Source: Pseudoalteromonas ostreae (GTDB taxonomy: Bacteria > Pseudomonadota > Gammaproteobacteria > Enterobacterales > Alteromonadaceae). From it: 64,000 nt of DNA. Of this stretch, positions 50,264-60,701 are shown in pieces. Position 1 is the first letter of the stretch. Every line of letters starts with the position of its first letter. The position numbers and the translations under genes were made by a program. Under the pieces are notes generated by a model. It was not told where the DNA came from. It worked only from the letters and a program-made list of their open reading frames with translations, and did no database searches. The stretch is from positions 1 to 64,000 of the forward strand of contig NZ_JAGPYN010000016.1 in NCBI RefSeq assembly GCF_018069805.1. The letters are read 5' to 3'.

Positions 50264-52096
50264 TTAAGCTGCTAGTTTGCTTGCAACCCATTCATCAACA
50301 AAGCTTTCAAGTACGTTTAGTGGCACTGCGCCATTTTTAAGTACTACATCGTGGAATTGGCGGATATCAAACTTATCACCCAGTTTAACCTTCGCAGATT
50401 CACGAAGTTCTAGAATCTTCAGCATACCTACTTTGTAAGCCGTTGCTTGCGAAGGCATGACTATGTGACGCTCAACCATTTTTACGCCATCAGAGGTCGC
50501 ATTTGGTGTGTTATTTACGTAATAATCAATACCCTGCTGGCGAGTCCACTTCATTTCGTGAATACCGGTATCAACCACTAAACGACATGCGCGCCATAGT
50601 TCCATTGATAAACGACCAAAGTCTGAATAAGGGTCTGCATACATGCCCATTTCTTTTGGTAATAACTCAGAATATAATCCCCAGCCTTCGATATAGGCTG
50701 TGTAGCCACCGAATTTACGGAACTTAGGCACGCCTTCAAGCTCTTGCGAAATTGCAATTTGCATGTGGTGACCTGGAATACCTTCGTGATAAGCCAGCGC
50801 TTCCATTTGATACGTTGGCATTGCTTCCATGTCGTAAAGGTTAGCGTAGTAAACACCCGGGCGTGAACCATCTGGTGCAGGCTGTTGGTAGAATGCTTTA
50901 CCAGCCGCTTTTTCACGGAATGCTTCAACACGCTTAACAATCATGTCGGCTTTAGGCTTAACAATAAATAGCTCATCTAAGCGTGATTTCATGGTGTTTA
51001 TAAGTGCCGTGGCTTCGTCAAGGTATTGCTGCTTACCTGCTTCAGTATTAGGTAAGTAAAATTGCTTATCGGTTTTCATAAACTGCATAAAGGCTTTTAA
51101 ATCGCCTTTAAAGCCAACTTTTTCTTTGATTTGGCGCATTTCATCATGAATACGAGATACTTCAGCTAAACCTATAGTGTGGATTTCTTTAGCCGTTAAA
51201 TCAGTGGTAGTAGTGCGCGCTAATGCGTTGTTGTAAAACGCTTCGCCATCAGGAAATTTCCAAGCACCATCACGATCATCGGCACGTTTTTCAAGCTGTG
51301 CTAAATAATTAATCAACTTAGAGTAAGATGGTTTTACAGCCGCTTTAAGCGCTTTCTCAGCATCGCTGATCAACGCGTCTTTATCTGCTTGAGCAATTTC
51401 AAGCTTGGCAACTTTACGTTTAAAGTCGGCAAGTAAGGTGGAATCATCACCTTGTTCAAACGGCGCACCGTGAATGATATTTTTGCTTGAATCAATCACA
51501 TGTGGGAATACAAATTTAGGAGCAATAATGCCTTTATCAGCACGTACTTCTAAATCAGTGATCAGTTGATCAATAACTGTGGTTACGCCATTTAAACGTG
51601 AGATATAGGCTTTAGCATCGGCAACATCAGTAATTTGATGTTGGTTGATTAAAAAGGCTGGGATCATCGAGTGAGTACCAAACATTTGGTTCACTGGGTA
51701 GTTATGATAGCGCCATTTAAAATCAGCAATGTTGTTTTCAAGGTCTTGCTTTTTAAGGTCATAACTAACTTTTGTGGTGTCATCAAGAAGTTCGCGGTTA
51801 ATTGCGTTTAATGTCACTAAATCATCTTTGGTTTGTTGATGATCTTTCAGTACGCGCGCTTCGCTACCGTCATCCCATTTGTCGTAGTCTTGTTTGATAC
51901 CCATGTAGGTTTGATAAACAGGGCTGCTCATAACATCACGGTTAAAAGTATCTTCGAAGAACGCATTGGCTTTGTCTATTTCGCTTTGTACAGGTTGTGC
52001 TTGTACAGTTGGCGCGGTTTGTTGCTCAGGTGTTTGCTGGCAACCACCTAGCAGTGCAATACTTACTGCGGCAGCGATAAAGGTTAGTTTACGCAT
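50264..52096 (-). CDS. DUF885-family lipoprotein, predicted metallopeptidase
   Basis: A 610-residue lipoprotein: signal peptide with lipobox LLGGC (Cys near residue 19), then the DUF885 domain. The HExxH-like site appears as AYHEGIPGHHMQIAI (residues about 435-449), followed by a downstream Glu/Tyr stretch (YIEGWGLYSE). Family members are thought to be zinc carboxypeptidase-like enzymes, often attached to the outer membrane; the substrate is unknown. The residue after Cys is Gln, which favours the outer membrane. Monocistronic. Confidence 0.85.
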   Translation of the reverse strand: MRKLTFIAAAVSIALLGGCQQTPEQQTAPTVQAQPVQSEIDKANAFFEDTFNRDVMSSPVYQTYMGIKQDYDKWDDGSEARVLKDHQQTKDDLVTLNAINRELLDDTTKVSYDLKKQDLENNIADFKWRYHNYPVNQMFGTHSMIPAFLINQHQITDVADAKAYISRLNGVTTVIDQLITDLEVRADKGIIAPKFVFPHVIDSSKNIIHGAPFEQGDDSTLLADFKRKVAKLEIAQADKDALISDAEKALKAAVKPSYSKLINYLAQLEKRADDRDGAWKFPDGEAFYNNALARTTTTDLTAKEIHTIGLAEVSRIHDEMRQIKEKVGFKGDLKAFMQFMKTDKQFYLPNTEAGKQQYLDEATALINTMKSRLDELFIVKPKADMIVKRVEAFREKAAGKAFYQQPAPDGSRPGVYYANLYDMEAMPTYQMEALAYHEGIPGHHMQIAISQELEGVPKFRKFGGYTAYIEGWGLYSELLPKEMGMYADPYSDFGRLSMELWRACRLVVDTGIHEMKWTRQQGIDYYVNNTPNATSDGVKMVERHIVMPSQATAYKVGMLKILELRESAKVKLGDKFDIRQFHDVVLKNGAVPLNVLESFVDEWVASKLAA

Positions 52097-52179
52097 GTTT
52101 TCCCTTTTGTTGTTAGAAACCCCATTAAAGGTTATTAATTATTATTAGTATGTATTTGTTAGTAAAGTTTGGGTCGTTA

Positions 52180-53316
52180 TTACACAAACAATTCTAGCAG
52201 GTCATTTAAAAAGCGATGACCTTTTTGGCTTACCTGCCAATGACGATCCGTTTGCTTAAGCAACCCCTTGGCAATGGCTTGTTGCAGCGCATTAGCTTGG
52301 CTTTGCAGCGGTAACTGAGTTAAGGCTGTGAAGTCATTAATTGGGCAGGCTTCAAATAACCGTAAGCGATTCATAAAGAATTCAAACGGTAAGTCATGTT
52401 GTTCAACTTGCCACTGTTTAAATAAATAGGGCTTCGCTAAATCCATGTATCCACGAGGATGTTTTACTTTTTCAGTGCGGGTAATGATGCCTGTTTTAGC
52501 ATCGGTTACCTTACCATGGGCACCGCAGCCAATACCTAAATAGTCGCCGAAGCGCCAATAATTCAGGTTGTGTTGACATTGGTAGCCAGGTTTCGCATAG
52601 CCAGATATTTCATATTGTTGATAGCCAGCTTCTGCAAGCAGTGTTTGACCTTGCTCTTGAATATCCCACAAGGTGTCATCAGCTGGCAAGGTAGGTGGCT
52701 TAGAAGCAAATTGCGTGTTGGCTTCAATAGTTAATTGATACCAAGATATGTGTGGTGGATTAAGAGCTATTACTTTTTTCAAGTCGCTCAGCGCATCAGC
52801 AACCGATTGTCCAGGTAAGCCGTGCATTAGATCAAGGTTAAAACTGTTTAAGCCTGCCTCATGAGCTTGCTCTGCAGCATAAGTCGCTTCATCGGCACCA
52901 TGAATGCGCCCGAGTGCTTTGAGCTTGTCATTTTGCATGCTTTGTACGCCAATCGAAATACGATTAATCCCAGCAGCTACGTATTCTTTAAAGCGGCCAG
53001 TTTCAACCGTGCCCGGGTTGGCTTCTAAGGTGATTTCGCAGTTTTCACTCAGACCAATTAATGAATCCACCGCTGTTAGTAAATTAACGTAGGCCTCACC
53101 GGTTAATAAGCTAGGCGTGCCACCACCGATAAAGATTGAATGAATTTTACGTCCTTGCACTAAGTGTAAGTCAGTTTTTAAATCATCAATTAAATGCTGC
53201 ACATATTCTTTTTCAGGAATATCGCCTTTTTGGCCGTGACTATTAAAATCACAATACGGGCACTTTTGCACACACCAAGGTACGTGCACATATAAACTTA
53301 ATGGTGGTAAATTCAC
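52180..53316 (-). CDS. hemW: heme chaperone HemW
   Basis: A 378-residue radical SAM protein of the oxygen-independent coproporphyrinogen oxidase-like group. The 4Fe-4S cluster motif is [16 protein letters not shown] near the N-terminus; the SAM-binding GGGTPSLL and NPGTVE follow. It lacks the N-terminal extra segment of HemN, in line with HemW, which binds heme and delivers it to respiratory enzymes. It overlaps rdgB by 4 bases, the usual order. Confidence 0.95.
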   Translation of the reverse strand: MNLPPLSLYVHVPWCVQKCPYCDFNSHGQKGDIPEKEYVQHLIDDLKTDLHLVQGRKIHSIFIGGGTPSLLTGEAYVNLLTAVDSLIGLSENCEITLEANPGTVETGRFKEYVAAGINRISIGVQSMQNDKLKALGRIHGADEATYAAEQAHEAGLNSFNLDLMHGLPGQSVADALSDLKKVIALNPPHISWYQLTIEANTQFASKPPTLPADDTLWDIQEQGQTLLAEAGYQQYEISGYAKPGYQCQHNLNYWRFGDYLGIGCGAHGKVTDAKTGIITRTEKVKHPRGYMDLAKPYLFKQWQVEQHDLPFEFFMNRLRLFEACPINDFTALTQLPLQSQANALQQAIAKGLLKQTDRHWQVSQKGHRFLNDLLELFV

Positions 53317-53912
53317 AGGCCGCCTTTAAGCTTAAGCTCTGATAGTAATTGTTGTAATGCCTGGCCGCGATGGCTTACTGCATTTTTTTGCTGTTTAGTT
53401 AATTGAGCACTGGTGCAGTTAAGTTCTGACACATAAAAAACCGGATCATAACCAAAACCACCTTGGCCGTTTTGAGCTAAGGTAATTTGGCCTTCCCAGC
53501 TAGCACTGCAAATCAGTGGGGTAGGGTCATCGGCGTGGCGCATTAGCACCAACACACACCAAAATCGTGCACTGCGGTTAGGGTTATCAGCAAGCTCGCT
53601 TAAGAGCTTATCAATATTATCTTGATCGCTGGCGTGTTCGCCTGCAAAGCGTGCTGAGTAAACACCTGGTGCGCCGTTTAATCCATCTACCTCTAACCCT
53701 GAGTCGTCAGCAATAGCTGGTAGCCCAGTTATTTTTGCCGCATGGCGAGCTTTGATAATAGCGTTTTCAACAAAGGTGGTGCCTGTTTCTGCTACTTCTG
53801 GCACGTTATAGTCGTTTTGTGGCACAACGTTGATTTCAAGCGGGCTTAGCATTTGTGCTAATTCGTTGACTTTGCCTTGGTTACCGGTGGCTAAAACTAA
53901 AGTTTTTTTCAT
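53313..53912 (-). CDS. rdgB: XTP/dITP pyrophosphatase RdgB
   Basis: A 199-residue Ham1 family enzyme that hydrolyses ITP, dITP and XTP and so keeps them out of DNA and RNA. Visible: [16 protein letters not shown] at the N-terminus, the metal site [20 protein letters not shown] near residue 70, GGFGYDPVF near 150 and SHRGQAL near 180. Length is standard. It lies between hemW and the DUF4426 gene. Confidence 0.96.
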   Translation of the reverse strand: MKKTLVLATGNQGKVNELAQMLSPLEINVVPQNDYNVPEVAETGTTFVENAIIKARHAAKITGLPAIADDSGLEVDGLNGAPGVYSARFAGEHASDQDNIDKLLSELADNPNRSARFWCVLVLMRHADDPTPLICSASWEGQITLAQNGQGGFGYDPVFYVSELNCTSAQLTKQQKNAVSHRGQALQQLLSELKLKGGL

Positions 53913-53915
53913 AAA

Positions 53916-54359
53916 TTAATCTACGTAAAATTTTTGCTGGAACTGCAGCTTTTGAAATTGGTTACCTTGCTGTATTTCAACGTCAAAGCGAAGAATTTCT
54001 TCGTTGGTAAAATCAACCTGCGCGAGGTAATAAATTGCATCGCCTTCGATGACTTCTTTGAAATCTAAGGTTTGCTTATTACCAAGTAGGTTTTTAGCAG
54101 TGCCTTTAAGAGTGGCGGTTTGCGCTGTGGCATCGGTATCTTTTTTAAGGATTGAAATATTTACAATGCCTTTATAGCCACTACGTTCTAGGCCGTAGGT
54201 TTTGGCTATTTGTGGTTGAATAAACGTAGACGGAAATGCAATGTAGTGAACTTGCCACGGGCCAAGCTCCTTGTATTGTGCGCCTTGCATTTGTTCGCTG
54301 TGAGCACTAAAGGTAATACCTGCCAGTGCAAAAAATAAAATACTTGCTAGTTTTTTCAT
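53916..54359 (-). CDS. DUF4426-family periplasmic protein
   Basis: A 147-residue protein with a signal peptide (MKKLASILFFALAGITFSAHS) and a beta-rich domain of the DUF4426 type (YKELGPWQVHYIAFPSTFIQ; YKGIVNISI). Its position between rdgB and yggT matches other gammaproteobacteria. The function is unknown. It starts 3 bases before rdgB. Confidence 0.82.
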   Translation of the reverse strand: MKKLASILFFALAGITFSAHSEQMQGAQYKELGPWQVHYIAFPSTFIQPQIAKTYGLERSGYKGIVNISILKKDTDATAQTATLKGTAKNLLGNKQTLDFKEVIEGDAIYYLAQVDFTNEEILRFDVEIQQGNQFQKLQFQQKFYVD

Positions 54360-54370
54360 AAATGACTCTT

Positions 54371-54395
54371 AAAAAAAGAGGCCTAGTAGGCCTCT
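54371..54395 (-). terminator. terminator after yggT
   Basis: AGAGGCC / GGCCTCT stem with seven T on the minus strand, between yggT and the DUF4426 gene. It separates the proC-yggT unit from DUF4426-rdgB-hemW, at least partly. Confidence 0.85.
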
Positions 54396-54410
54396 GTGTT
54401 AATAATAAGG

Positions 54411-54944
54411 TTAGCCGACTAAGTCTATAAACAAAAACTGGGCAAATTGCAGTGCAATAATTAACACTAAAATTGATAAGTCTAAGCCACCTAGTGGTGG
54501 TAATACTTTACGAATAGGTCTTAGCATTGGCTCTGTTAATTGGTGAAAAACCGCTTCGATTGGATTGTTACCTTGACTTACCCAGCTTAATAGCGCGCGA
54601 ATAACTAACACCCAAAACAGTAAGTTTAAGCCTTCTTTAATCACCGTTACTAACGCATTTAACAGGACAAAGCCAACTTCCCATGTCGCGCCGACTAAAA
54701 ATATTAGCGCAGTAATTTTTGCTGCCGCGATAATGAACGCGAGCAATAATGAGGCTAAGTCAAGCCCACCTAACCCTGGAATTATTTTACGCAGGGGGTT
54801 AACAGCAAATGAAGTGGCTTTAACCACAAACTGACTTAATGGATTGTAAAAGTCAGCTTTAGCGGCTTGTAGCCAAAAGCGCAGTAATACGACCATTAAA
54901 AATAGGTCGAATAATGTGCTTATTAAAAATTGCATGGCGTTCAT
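54411..54944 (-). CDS. yggT: YggT-family membrane protein
   Basis: A 177-residue protein with four membrane segments in two YggT repeats: LRFWLQAAKADFYNPLSQFV and PLRKIIPGLGG, then LVIRALLSWVS and PMLRPIRKVLPPLGG. The family lies next to proC and yggS in many bacteria, and has been linked to K+ or cell-division functions in various organisms, but its role is not settled. Standard length and order. Confidence 0.93.
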   Translation of the reverse strand: MNAMQFLISTLFDLFLMVVLLRFWLQAAKADFYNPLSQFVVKATSFAVNPLRKIIPGLGGLDLASLLLAFIIAAAKITALIFLVGATWEVGFVLLNALVTVIKEGLNLLFWVLVIRALLSWVSQGNNPIEAVFHQLTEPMLRPIRKVLPPLGGLDLSILVLIIALQFAQFLFIDLVG

Positions 54945-55001
54945 AACTTACCTTAATTAAAAACCTTAAATATAAATTGGGCTAAAAGCTTAGAGTTGCT
55001 T

Positions 55002-55823
55002 TTAAAGTTCTTGTTCCATTTGCTCTGCACGCGCAATACATGCATCCATTGCATCAGCGACGGTGCCAGTTAGGCCGTGTGCTTTTAAATGTTCAACTGC
55101 TGCATGAGTAGTGCCACCTTTAGATGTCACGTTAGCACGCAATTGTGAAATACTAATTTCAGGCTGTGATACCGCCATTTCAGCGGCCCCCAATGCTGTT
55201 TGCTGTACTAGGCGACGAGCGTCTTCATCACTAAAGCCAAGTGCTTTGGCTTTTTCTTCTATGGCTTCCATAAATAAGAAAAAATAAGCCGGTGATGAAC
55301 CAGTCACAGCAATAACATCGTTAATTTGGGACTCTTGCTCAACCCATGCCGCAATACCTGTACATTCAAATACTTGCTGCACAAATTCGTGTTCTTGCTT
55401 GGTCTCGCCGGCACCAAATAAACCCGAAACACCGCGTCCTAATAAAGACGGAGTATTTGGCATACAACGGACCATTTTAACGTCTTTTCCGAGCATTTCA
55501 CGTAAGCGTTTAACGGTAAGGCCTGCGGCAACAGAGATAAATAGTTTATCGCTAAAGTCGATACCAGAATCTTGAAATGATTGACATAAATCCCCCATCA
55601 TTTGTGGCTTTACAGATAACACAATAATATCGGCATCGCGCAGTGCTGCGTTGTTATCTGCGGTGGTTTTAACCCCGAAATCCGCTGCTACCTTAGCGAG
55701 TTTTTCGTGGTTACGATTTGTTGCAATTATGTTCGATGCAGCAAATCCTTTTTTTACCATGCCGCCAATAATGGCGTAGCTCATATTACCTGTGCCTATG
55801 AATGCGATTGTTTTATCTGACAT
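55002..55823 (-). CDS. proC: pyrroline-5-carboxylate reductase
   Basis: A 273-residue enzyme for the last step of proline synthesis. NADPH-binding GTGNMSYAIIGGMVKKGF at the N-terminus, VKPQMM near residue 71, RCMPNTPSLLGRGVSG near 120, and the conserved C-terminal region ANVTSKGGTTHAAVEHL. Full length. It lies between yggS and yggT, the common order. Confidence 0.96.
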   Translation of the reverse strand: MSDKTIAFIGTGNMSYAIIGGMVKKGFAASNIIATNRNHEKLAKVAADFGVKTTADNNAALRDADIIVLSVKPQMMGDLCQSFQDSGIDFSDKLFISVAAGLTVKRLREMLGKDVKMVRCMPNTPSLLGRGVSGLFGAGETKQEHEFVQQVFECTGIAAWVEQESQINDVIAVTGSSPAYFFLFMEAIEEKAKALGFSDEDARRLVQQTALGAAEMAVSQPEISISQLRANVTSKGGTTHAAVEHLKAHGLTGTVADAMDACIARAEQMEQEL

Positions 55824-55838
55824 ATCTTAGTTATCACC

Positions 55839-56525
55839 TTAGCTTCGTTGGCCAAAAATATCCGTGCCGATGCGTACCATGGTTGAGCCTGCTGCAATCG
55901 CAGCTTCGACATCACCACTCATCCCCATCGACAAGGTGTCTATTTGAGGATATTGGGCTTTAAGTCTATCAAAGCAAGCCCGTAATTGCTTAAAATATTG
56001 TATTTGTTGCTGGTTGTCGTCGGTTTTGGCTGGGATGGCCATCACTCCACGTAATTCTAAATTTGGACAGTGTTGAATATATTCAGCAAGGCTGTCGAGT
56101 TGATCCGGGTGGCAACCTGACTTAGCAGCTTCTAAGCTTATATTCACTTGGATCAGTACTTTTAACGGGGCTTTATCTGCGGGTCTTTGATCGCTTAACC
56201 GTTTTGCTATTTTCTCACGTTCGATACTCTGCACCCAATCAAAATGTTCAGCCACAGCCGCTGTTTTATTTGATTGAATTGGGCCAATGAAATGCCAAAC
56301 GATATCGTTATAATTTGCTAGTTGGGTTATTTTATCAACAGCTTCTTGTACGTATGATTCACCAAATTCTCGGTGACCTTGTTGATAAGCAGCTAAAATA
56401 AAATCAGCAGGTTTGGTTTTTGATACTGCTAACAAGCACACATCACGTTCGTTACGGTGATGTTTTTTTGCAGCTAGAGCAATTCTAGCATAGGCGGATT
56501 TAAGTCGTTCTGCTATTGTAACCAT
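55839..56525 (-). CDS. yggS: PLP homeostasis protein YggS
   Basis: A 228-residue PLP-binding protein of the alanine-racemase N-domain type. The PLP Lys lies in LLAVSKTKP, followed by FGESYVQEAVDKI, WHFIGPIQSNK, and near the C-terminus LSMGMSGDVEAAIAAGSTMVRIG (split here at about residues 197-219). The start at 56525 gives the usual MVTIAERL N-terminus; an ATG at 56552 would add nine residues and nearly touch the pilT start. Divergent from pilT. Confidence 0.93.
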   Translation of the reverse strand: MVTIAERLKSAYARIALAAKKHHRNERDVCLLAVSKTKPADFILAAYQQGHREFGESYVQEAVDKITQLANYNDIVWHFIGPIQSNKTAAVAEHFDWVQSIEREKIAKRLSDQRPADKAPLKVLIQVNISLEAAKSGCHPDQLDSLAEYIQHCPNLELRGVMAIPAKTDDNQQQIQYFKQLRACFDRLKAQYPQIDTLSMGMSGDVEAAIAAGSTMVRIGTDIFGQRS

Positions 56526-56554
56526 ATAATTATCAGTTAGTTGTGGAGTCATAA

Positions 56555-57595
56555 ATGGATATTACCGAATTGTTGGCCTTTAGTGTGCAGCACAAAGCAT
56601 CAGATTTACACTTATCATCAGGGGTTGCGCCAATGATCCGTGTTGATGGTGATGTGCGACGTATTAATATACCAGCGCTGGAAAACAAAGATGTTAACAG
56701 CCTAGTTTACGATATTATGAACGATAATCAACGTAAGGACTACGAACAAAACCTAGAAGTGGATTTTTCGTTTGAAGTGCCAAACTTAGCGCGTTTTCGT
56801 GTTAATGCCTTTAACTCTAATCGAGGCCCAGCTGCTGTATTTCGTACCATTCCTAGTGAAGTGCTGACACTTGATGATTTAGGTGCGCCAGATATATTTA
56901 AAACAATCTCAGATACGCCGCGTGGTTTAGTGTTGGTAACAGGACCTACAGGCTCTGGTAAATCGACCACATTGGCTGCGATGGTGGATCATATAAATCA
57001 ACATAAGCATCATCATATTTTAACCATTGAAGACCCTATTGAGTTTGTGCACGACAATAAGCTATCGTTGATTAATCAACGTGAAGTGCATCGCGATACG
57101 CATAGTTTTTCTAATGCACTACGCAGTGCTTTACGTGAAGATCCAGACGTGATCTTGGTTGGTGAGTTGCGTGATTTAGAAACTATTCGCCTAGCTATGA
57201 CCGCAGCTGAAACCGGCCATTTAGTATTTGGTACTTTGCATACCACCTCTGCGCCAAAAACCATTGACCGTATTATCGATGTATTCCCTGGAGAAGAAAA
57301 AAGCATGATCCGCTCTATGCTTTCAGAATCATTGCGTGCGGTAATTTCACAAACCCTGTTGAAAAAAATTGGTGGTGGGCGGGTCGCCGCCCATGAAATT
57401 ATGATTGCAGTGCCTGCGATCAGAAACTTGATCCGCGAAGATAAAATTGCACAAATGTATTCGTCGATTCAAACTGGTGCATCGCACGGCATGCAAACCA
57501 TGGATCAATGTTTAACCAATTTAGTTAACCACGGTGTAGTTACCAATGCCGAGGCGCGCGCTAAAGCACAAGATAAAAATACTTTCGGCAGTTAG
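56555..57595 (+). CDS. pilT: type IV pilus retraction ATPase PilT
   Basis: A 346-residue hexameric ATPase that retracts the pilus. Walker A GPTGSGKST near residue 132, Asp box TIEDPIEFVH, Walker B DVILVGELRD near 205, His box TGHLVFGTLHTTSA, and the C-terminal AIRNLIRE segment required for retraction. Preceded by GGAG. It is the first gene of pilT-pilU and the extracellular-type gene behind it. Its start lies 29 bp from the chosen yggS start. Confidence 0.97.
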   Translation: MDITELLAFSVQHKASDLHLSSGVAPMIRVDGDVRRINIPALENKDVNSLVYDIMNDNQRKDYEQNLEVDFSFEVPNLARFRVNAFNSNRGPAAVFRTIPSEVLTLDDLGAPDIFKTISDTPRGLVLVTGPTGSGKSTTLAAMVDHINQHKHHHILTIEDPIEFVHDNKLSLINQREVHRDTHSFSNALRSALREDPDVILVGELRDLETIRLAMTAAETGHLVFGTLHTTSAPKTIDRIIDVFPGEEKSMIRSMLSESLRAVISQTLLKKIGGGRVAAHEIMIAVPAIRNLIREDKIAQMYSSIQTGASHGMQTMDQCLTNLVNHGVVTNAEARAKAQDKNTFGS

Positions 57596-57614
57596 GCCCG
57601 AGTAAGGATCTGTA

Positions 57615-58745
57615 ATGACACATTCTCTTGATTACTTTTTACATTTAATGATTGAAAAGCAAGGTTCGGATTTATTTGTATCAAGCCAATTGCCGGTCAG
57701 CGCAAAGATTAATGGCGAACTGATAGCATTGGGCGACGACAAAATATCAGACGAGCAGTCGCTGCAGTTAGTTGAATCAGCGATGAGCGAAAAACAAAAA
57801 GCAGAGTTTCATAATACCAAAGAATGTAACTTTGCGATTGCCACCGAGGAAGGGCGCTTTAGGATCTCGGCATTTTGGCAACGTGACTGTGCGGGTATGG
57901 TTATTCGCCGTATTGTTACGCAAATTCCTGATGTTGCTGAGCTTGGTCTACCTTCGACATTGACCGATGTGATCATGGCTAAACGTGGTTTAGTGCTGTT
58001 TGTCGGTGGTACTGGCACAGGTAAATCAACGTCGTTAGCTGCATTGTTGGGTTACCGTAACCGTAATCAACGCGGCCATATTTTGACCATCGAAGATCCG
58101 ATTGAATTTGTTCATGAACATCGCAAAAGTATTATTACTCAGCGTGAAGTTGGCTTAGATACGGAAAGTTTTGAAGCGGCGTTAAAAAGCTCATTACGCC
58201 AAGCGCCCGATGTAATTTTAATTGGTGAAATACGTTCGCAAGAGACCATGGAATACGCACTTAGTTTTGCTGAAACAGGTCATTTATGTGTTGCTACTTT
58301 GCATGCCAATAACGCTAACCAAGCAATTGACCGTATTATGCATTTAGTGCCTAAAGAAAAGCACGATAAGCTTAAATATGATCTATCTTTAAATCTACGC
58401 GCGATCATTGCCCAGCAGTTAGTGCCTACCGCAGATGGCAATGGCCGTGTCGCTGCTATCGAAATTTTGTTAAACACCCCAATTGTTGGCGAACTTATCA
58501 AAAAAGGGGATATTGGCGGTATTAAAGAAGCGATGGCTAAAGCGAAAGACATGGGGATGCAAACCTTTGATCAGGCGCTCTTTGAGCTTTATAAACAGCA
58601 GCGAATTAACTATGCTGATGCATTACATTATGCTGATTCACCAAATGATTTACGTTTGATGATTAAGCTGAGAAATAACGAGCAGCAAGGAGCTGGTTTT
58701 TTACAGGGAGTGACCATTGACGGGTTAGAGCCTAAAGGTCAATAA
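57615..58745 (+). CDS. pilU: PilT-dependent retraction ATPase PilU
   Basis: A 376-residue PilT paralogue. Walker A is GGTGTGKST near residue 132, the Asp box TIEDPIEFVHEH, Walker B DVILIGEIRS near 205, and His box TGHLCVATLHANNA. The C-terminal ends in a PilU-type tail (GAGFLQGVTIDGLEPKGQ). PilU acts with PilT to increase retraction force. It starts 19 bp after pilT and stops 1 bp before the next gene. Confidence 0.96.
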   Translation: MTHSLDYFLHLMIEKQGSDLFVSSQLPVSAKINGELIALGDDKISDEQSLQLVESAMSEKQKAEFHNTKECNFAIATEEGRFRISAFWQRDCAGMVIRRIVTQIPDVAELGLPSTLTDVIMAKRGLVLFVGGTGTGKSTSLAALLGYRNRNQRGHILTIEDPIEFVHEHRKSIITQREVGLDTESFEAALKSSLRQAPDVILIGEIRSQETMEYALSFAETGHLCVATLHANNANQAIDRIMHLVPKEKHDKLKYDLSLNLRAIIAQQLVPTADGNGRVAAIEILLNTPIVGELIKKGDIGGIKEAMAKAKDMGMQTFDQALFELYKQQRINYADALHYADSPNDLRLMIKLRNNEQQGAGFLQGVTIDGLEPKGQ

Positions 58746-58746
58746 A

Positions 58747-59673
58747 ATGAAAAAAAGCATTAAATGGTTACTCATAACAGTTGGTTTTTATGTTGTTAGT
58801 GGATCATTTTTTGCTTTCGCTACTGAGCAGCCAAGTGCAGAACAATCGGTTGCTATTTTTATCCGAGATGATGTGTATCACGACTACAGGCGCTTTTTAG
58901 CGGGTAGGCAGCCACAAAATATTACTGATTTCAGTGGCCAGTTTATTCGCCGTGATGTTGTTGATATGATCATCGCGCAGCAAGCTTTGTATTTAGGCGG
59001 TTTTGATAAAACCTTTAATTATCAAATTGGTAAAATTAACTTTCGCAATACCAAACTGTTAGAGCAAGGAGAGTTGCTGATAAGTTTTGATACGTATTGG
59101 TACGAAGACGCTAAGTTACAGGTAGATAAACTACATATAAGTGATGCGGTGATCCGGAAAGGTGAGTATTTTGCGGGTATTTTTGCATCCCCAAAAAATA
59201 AAAAAGTATTTAATCTACGTAACTTATCCGATTTTAATCAGCTCACCAGCGTTTCTACACCACGCTGGCGCACAGATTGGAAAACCTTATCACAATTGCC
59301 ATTAAAAAATTTAGTTGCAGAAGATGAATGGCTGAGCCAAGCTAGGATGGTGTCAATGCAATGGATTGATTTTATGCTGATGCCATTGATGCCGCAGGTG
59401 AATAACCAATATGTACTTGAAGATATTCTGTTAACTGCAGTACCTAATGTACTGGTTTTGCTCGATGATAGTCGTCACTTTGTGATATCAAAACATCATC
59501 CTGACGGTAATCGCGCATTTAAAGCATTACAAAAGGGTTTAACACTATTACGTAAGCAAGGCGCGATAGAAAAAGCCTACCGTCAGGCAGGACTTATTCC
59601 TGACCTGACAGAACAGTTGATCATTAACCTACCATTTACCCGTAAGCTTGTTCAAAGAAGCTTTCCAAAATAA
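58747..59673 (+). CDS. periplasmic solute-binding-like protein coupled to pilU
   Basis: A 308-residue protein with an N-terminal signal ([21 protein letters not shown], about residues 4-24) and an SBP_bac_3-like layout: [16 protein letters not shown], a [11 protein letters not shown] segment, and [20 protein letters not shown] at the end. No ABC transporter is nearby. The ATG is one base after the pilU stop, so translation is likely coupled. A link to twitching or surface sensing is possible but unproven. Its 3' end overlaps the convergent ruvX by 38 bases. Confidence 0.6.
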   Translation: MKKSIKWLLITVGFYVVSGSFFAFATEQPSAEQSVAIFIRDDVYHDYRRFLAGRQPQNITDFSGQFIRRDVVDMIIAQQALYLGGFDKTFNYQIGKINFRNTKLLEQGELLISFDTYWYEDAKLQVDKLHISDAVIRKGEYFAGIFASPKNKKVFNLRNLSDFNQLTSVSTPRWRTDWKTLSQLPLKNLVAEDEWLSQARMVSMQWIDFMLMPLMPQVNNQYVLEDILLTAVPNVLVLLDDSRHFVISKHHPDGNRAFKALQKGLTLLRKQGAIEKAYRQAGLIPDLTEQLIINLPFTRKLVQRSFPK

Positions 59674-60082
59674 TAACAGCCGACATATTATCAACATTGC
59701 CTTTGCCTAAGTTGCGGTAACCGCCTTGCTCAAATAATCGTGCTTTTGCATCTGCGGTGGTTAAACGCTCGTCTTGAGTCTCTACAGGTAGTCCATAGTG
59801 GTTATGTAATCGGTTGGCAAACTTCTTGGCTTTAAAAGTCACTTCTTGATTACTGCCGTCCATATTGAGCGGTAAACCAACAACCAGTAAATCAGGCTGC
59901 CATTCATCGACATGCTGTTTAATAAAATCCCAATTTGGTATGCCATCTTTTGCTTTAATCGCAGTTAAACTCGATGCAGTACCCGTTAACTCCTGGCCAA
60001 TCGCAACGCCAATGCTGGTGGTGCCAAAATCAAAGCCCATTACGGTACGTTCACCTTTGGGCTTGAGTTGTTTTTTCGTCAT
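59636..60082 (-). CDS. ruvX: Holliday junction resolvase-like RuvX (YqgF)
   Basis: A 148-residue RNase H-fold protein. The catalytic Asp is in [12 protein letters not shown], with [15 protein letters not shown] and [13 protein letters not shown]. It is needed for pre-16S rRNA 5' processing in E. coli and resolves junctions in other bacteria. It is last in the rsmE-gshB-yqgE-ruvX run. Confidence 0.95.
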   Translation of the reverse strand: MTKKQLKPKGERTVMGFDFGTTSIGVAIGQELTGTASSLTAIKAKDGIPNWDFIKQHVDEWQPDLLVVGLPLNMDGSNQEVTFKAKKFANRLHNHYGLPVETQDERLTTADAKARLFEQGGYRNLGKGNVDNMSAVIILESFFEQAYG

Positions 60083-60116
60083 GTTATCTCTGTGCGTAAA
60101 TAGGTGGTGACCACGC

Positions 60117-60674
60117 TTATGCGTGGCCAGCTTCTGAACTTAATTGGCTAATATCAAATCCGAGTGTCGCGACTGCTTTTTCCCAGCGCTGCTCAATCGG
60201 TGTGTTAAAAATAATATCAGGATCGGCTTTTATAATTAGCCAGGAGTTTTCAAGTAGCTCTTGTTCTAGTTGGCCTTGTTCCCAACCAGAATAACCAAGT
60301 GTAATAATAAATTGCTCTGGTGCTTGAGCGGTGGTTAAACTTGCCAACACATCTTTAGACGTAGTGATCATAATTTCGCTGCTGAGCTCTTGGCTTGCGC
60401 TATAACCGGATTTTGGTGAATGCAGTACAAAACCACGATCCGTTTTTACAGGCCCCCCAGCAAACACGGCCACACTGGCGGCTTGGGTTGATTTGTCGTT
60501 ATCAATCTCTATTTTGTCGAGTAAATCACCGACAGTAATATTGATAGGCTGATTGATCACCAGCCCCATAGCCCCGTCTTCATTGTGCTCACAAATATAC
60601 GCGACAGCACGTTTAAAAAAAGGGTCTTGCATTGATGGCATTGCGATTAAAAAATGATTTTCTAATGATTGCAT
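60117..60674 (-). CDS. yqgE: YqgE/AlgH family protein
   Basis: A 185-residue protein of the DUF179 family. [20 protein letters not shown] and [10 protein letters not shown] at the N-terminus and [16 protein letters not shown] in the middle are typical. The function is unknown; it is almost always beside ruvX. It lies between gshB and ruvX. Confidence 0.95.
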   Translation of the reverse strand: MQSLENHFLIAMPSMQDPFFKRAVAYICEHNEDGAMGLVINQPINITVGDLLDKIEIDNDKSTQAASVAVFAGGPVKTDRGFVLHSPKSGYSASQELSSEIMITTSKDVLASLTTAQAPEQFIITLGYSGWEQGQLEQELLENSWLIIKADPDIIFNTPIEQRWEKAVATLGFDISQLSSEAGHA

Positions 60675-60701
60675 AACGATACCCCTTTATTGTTAGTAAA
60701 T

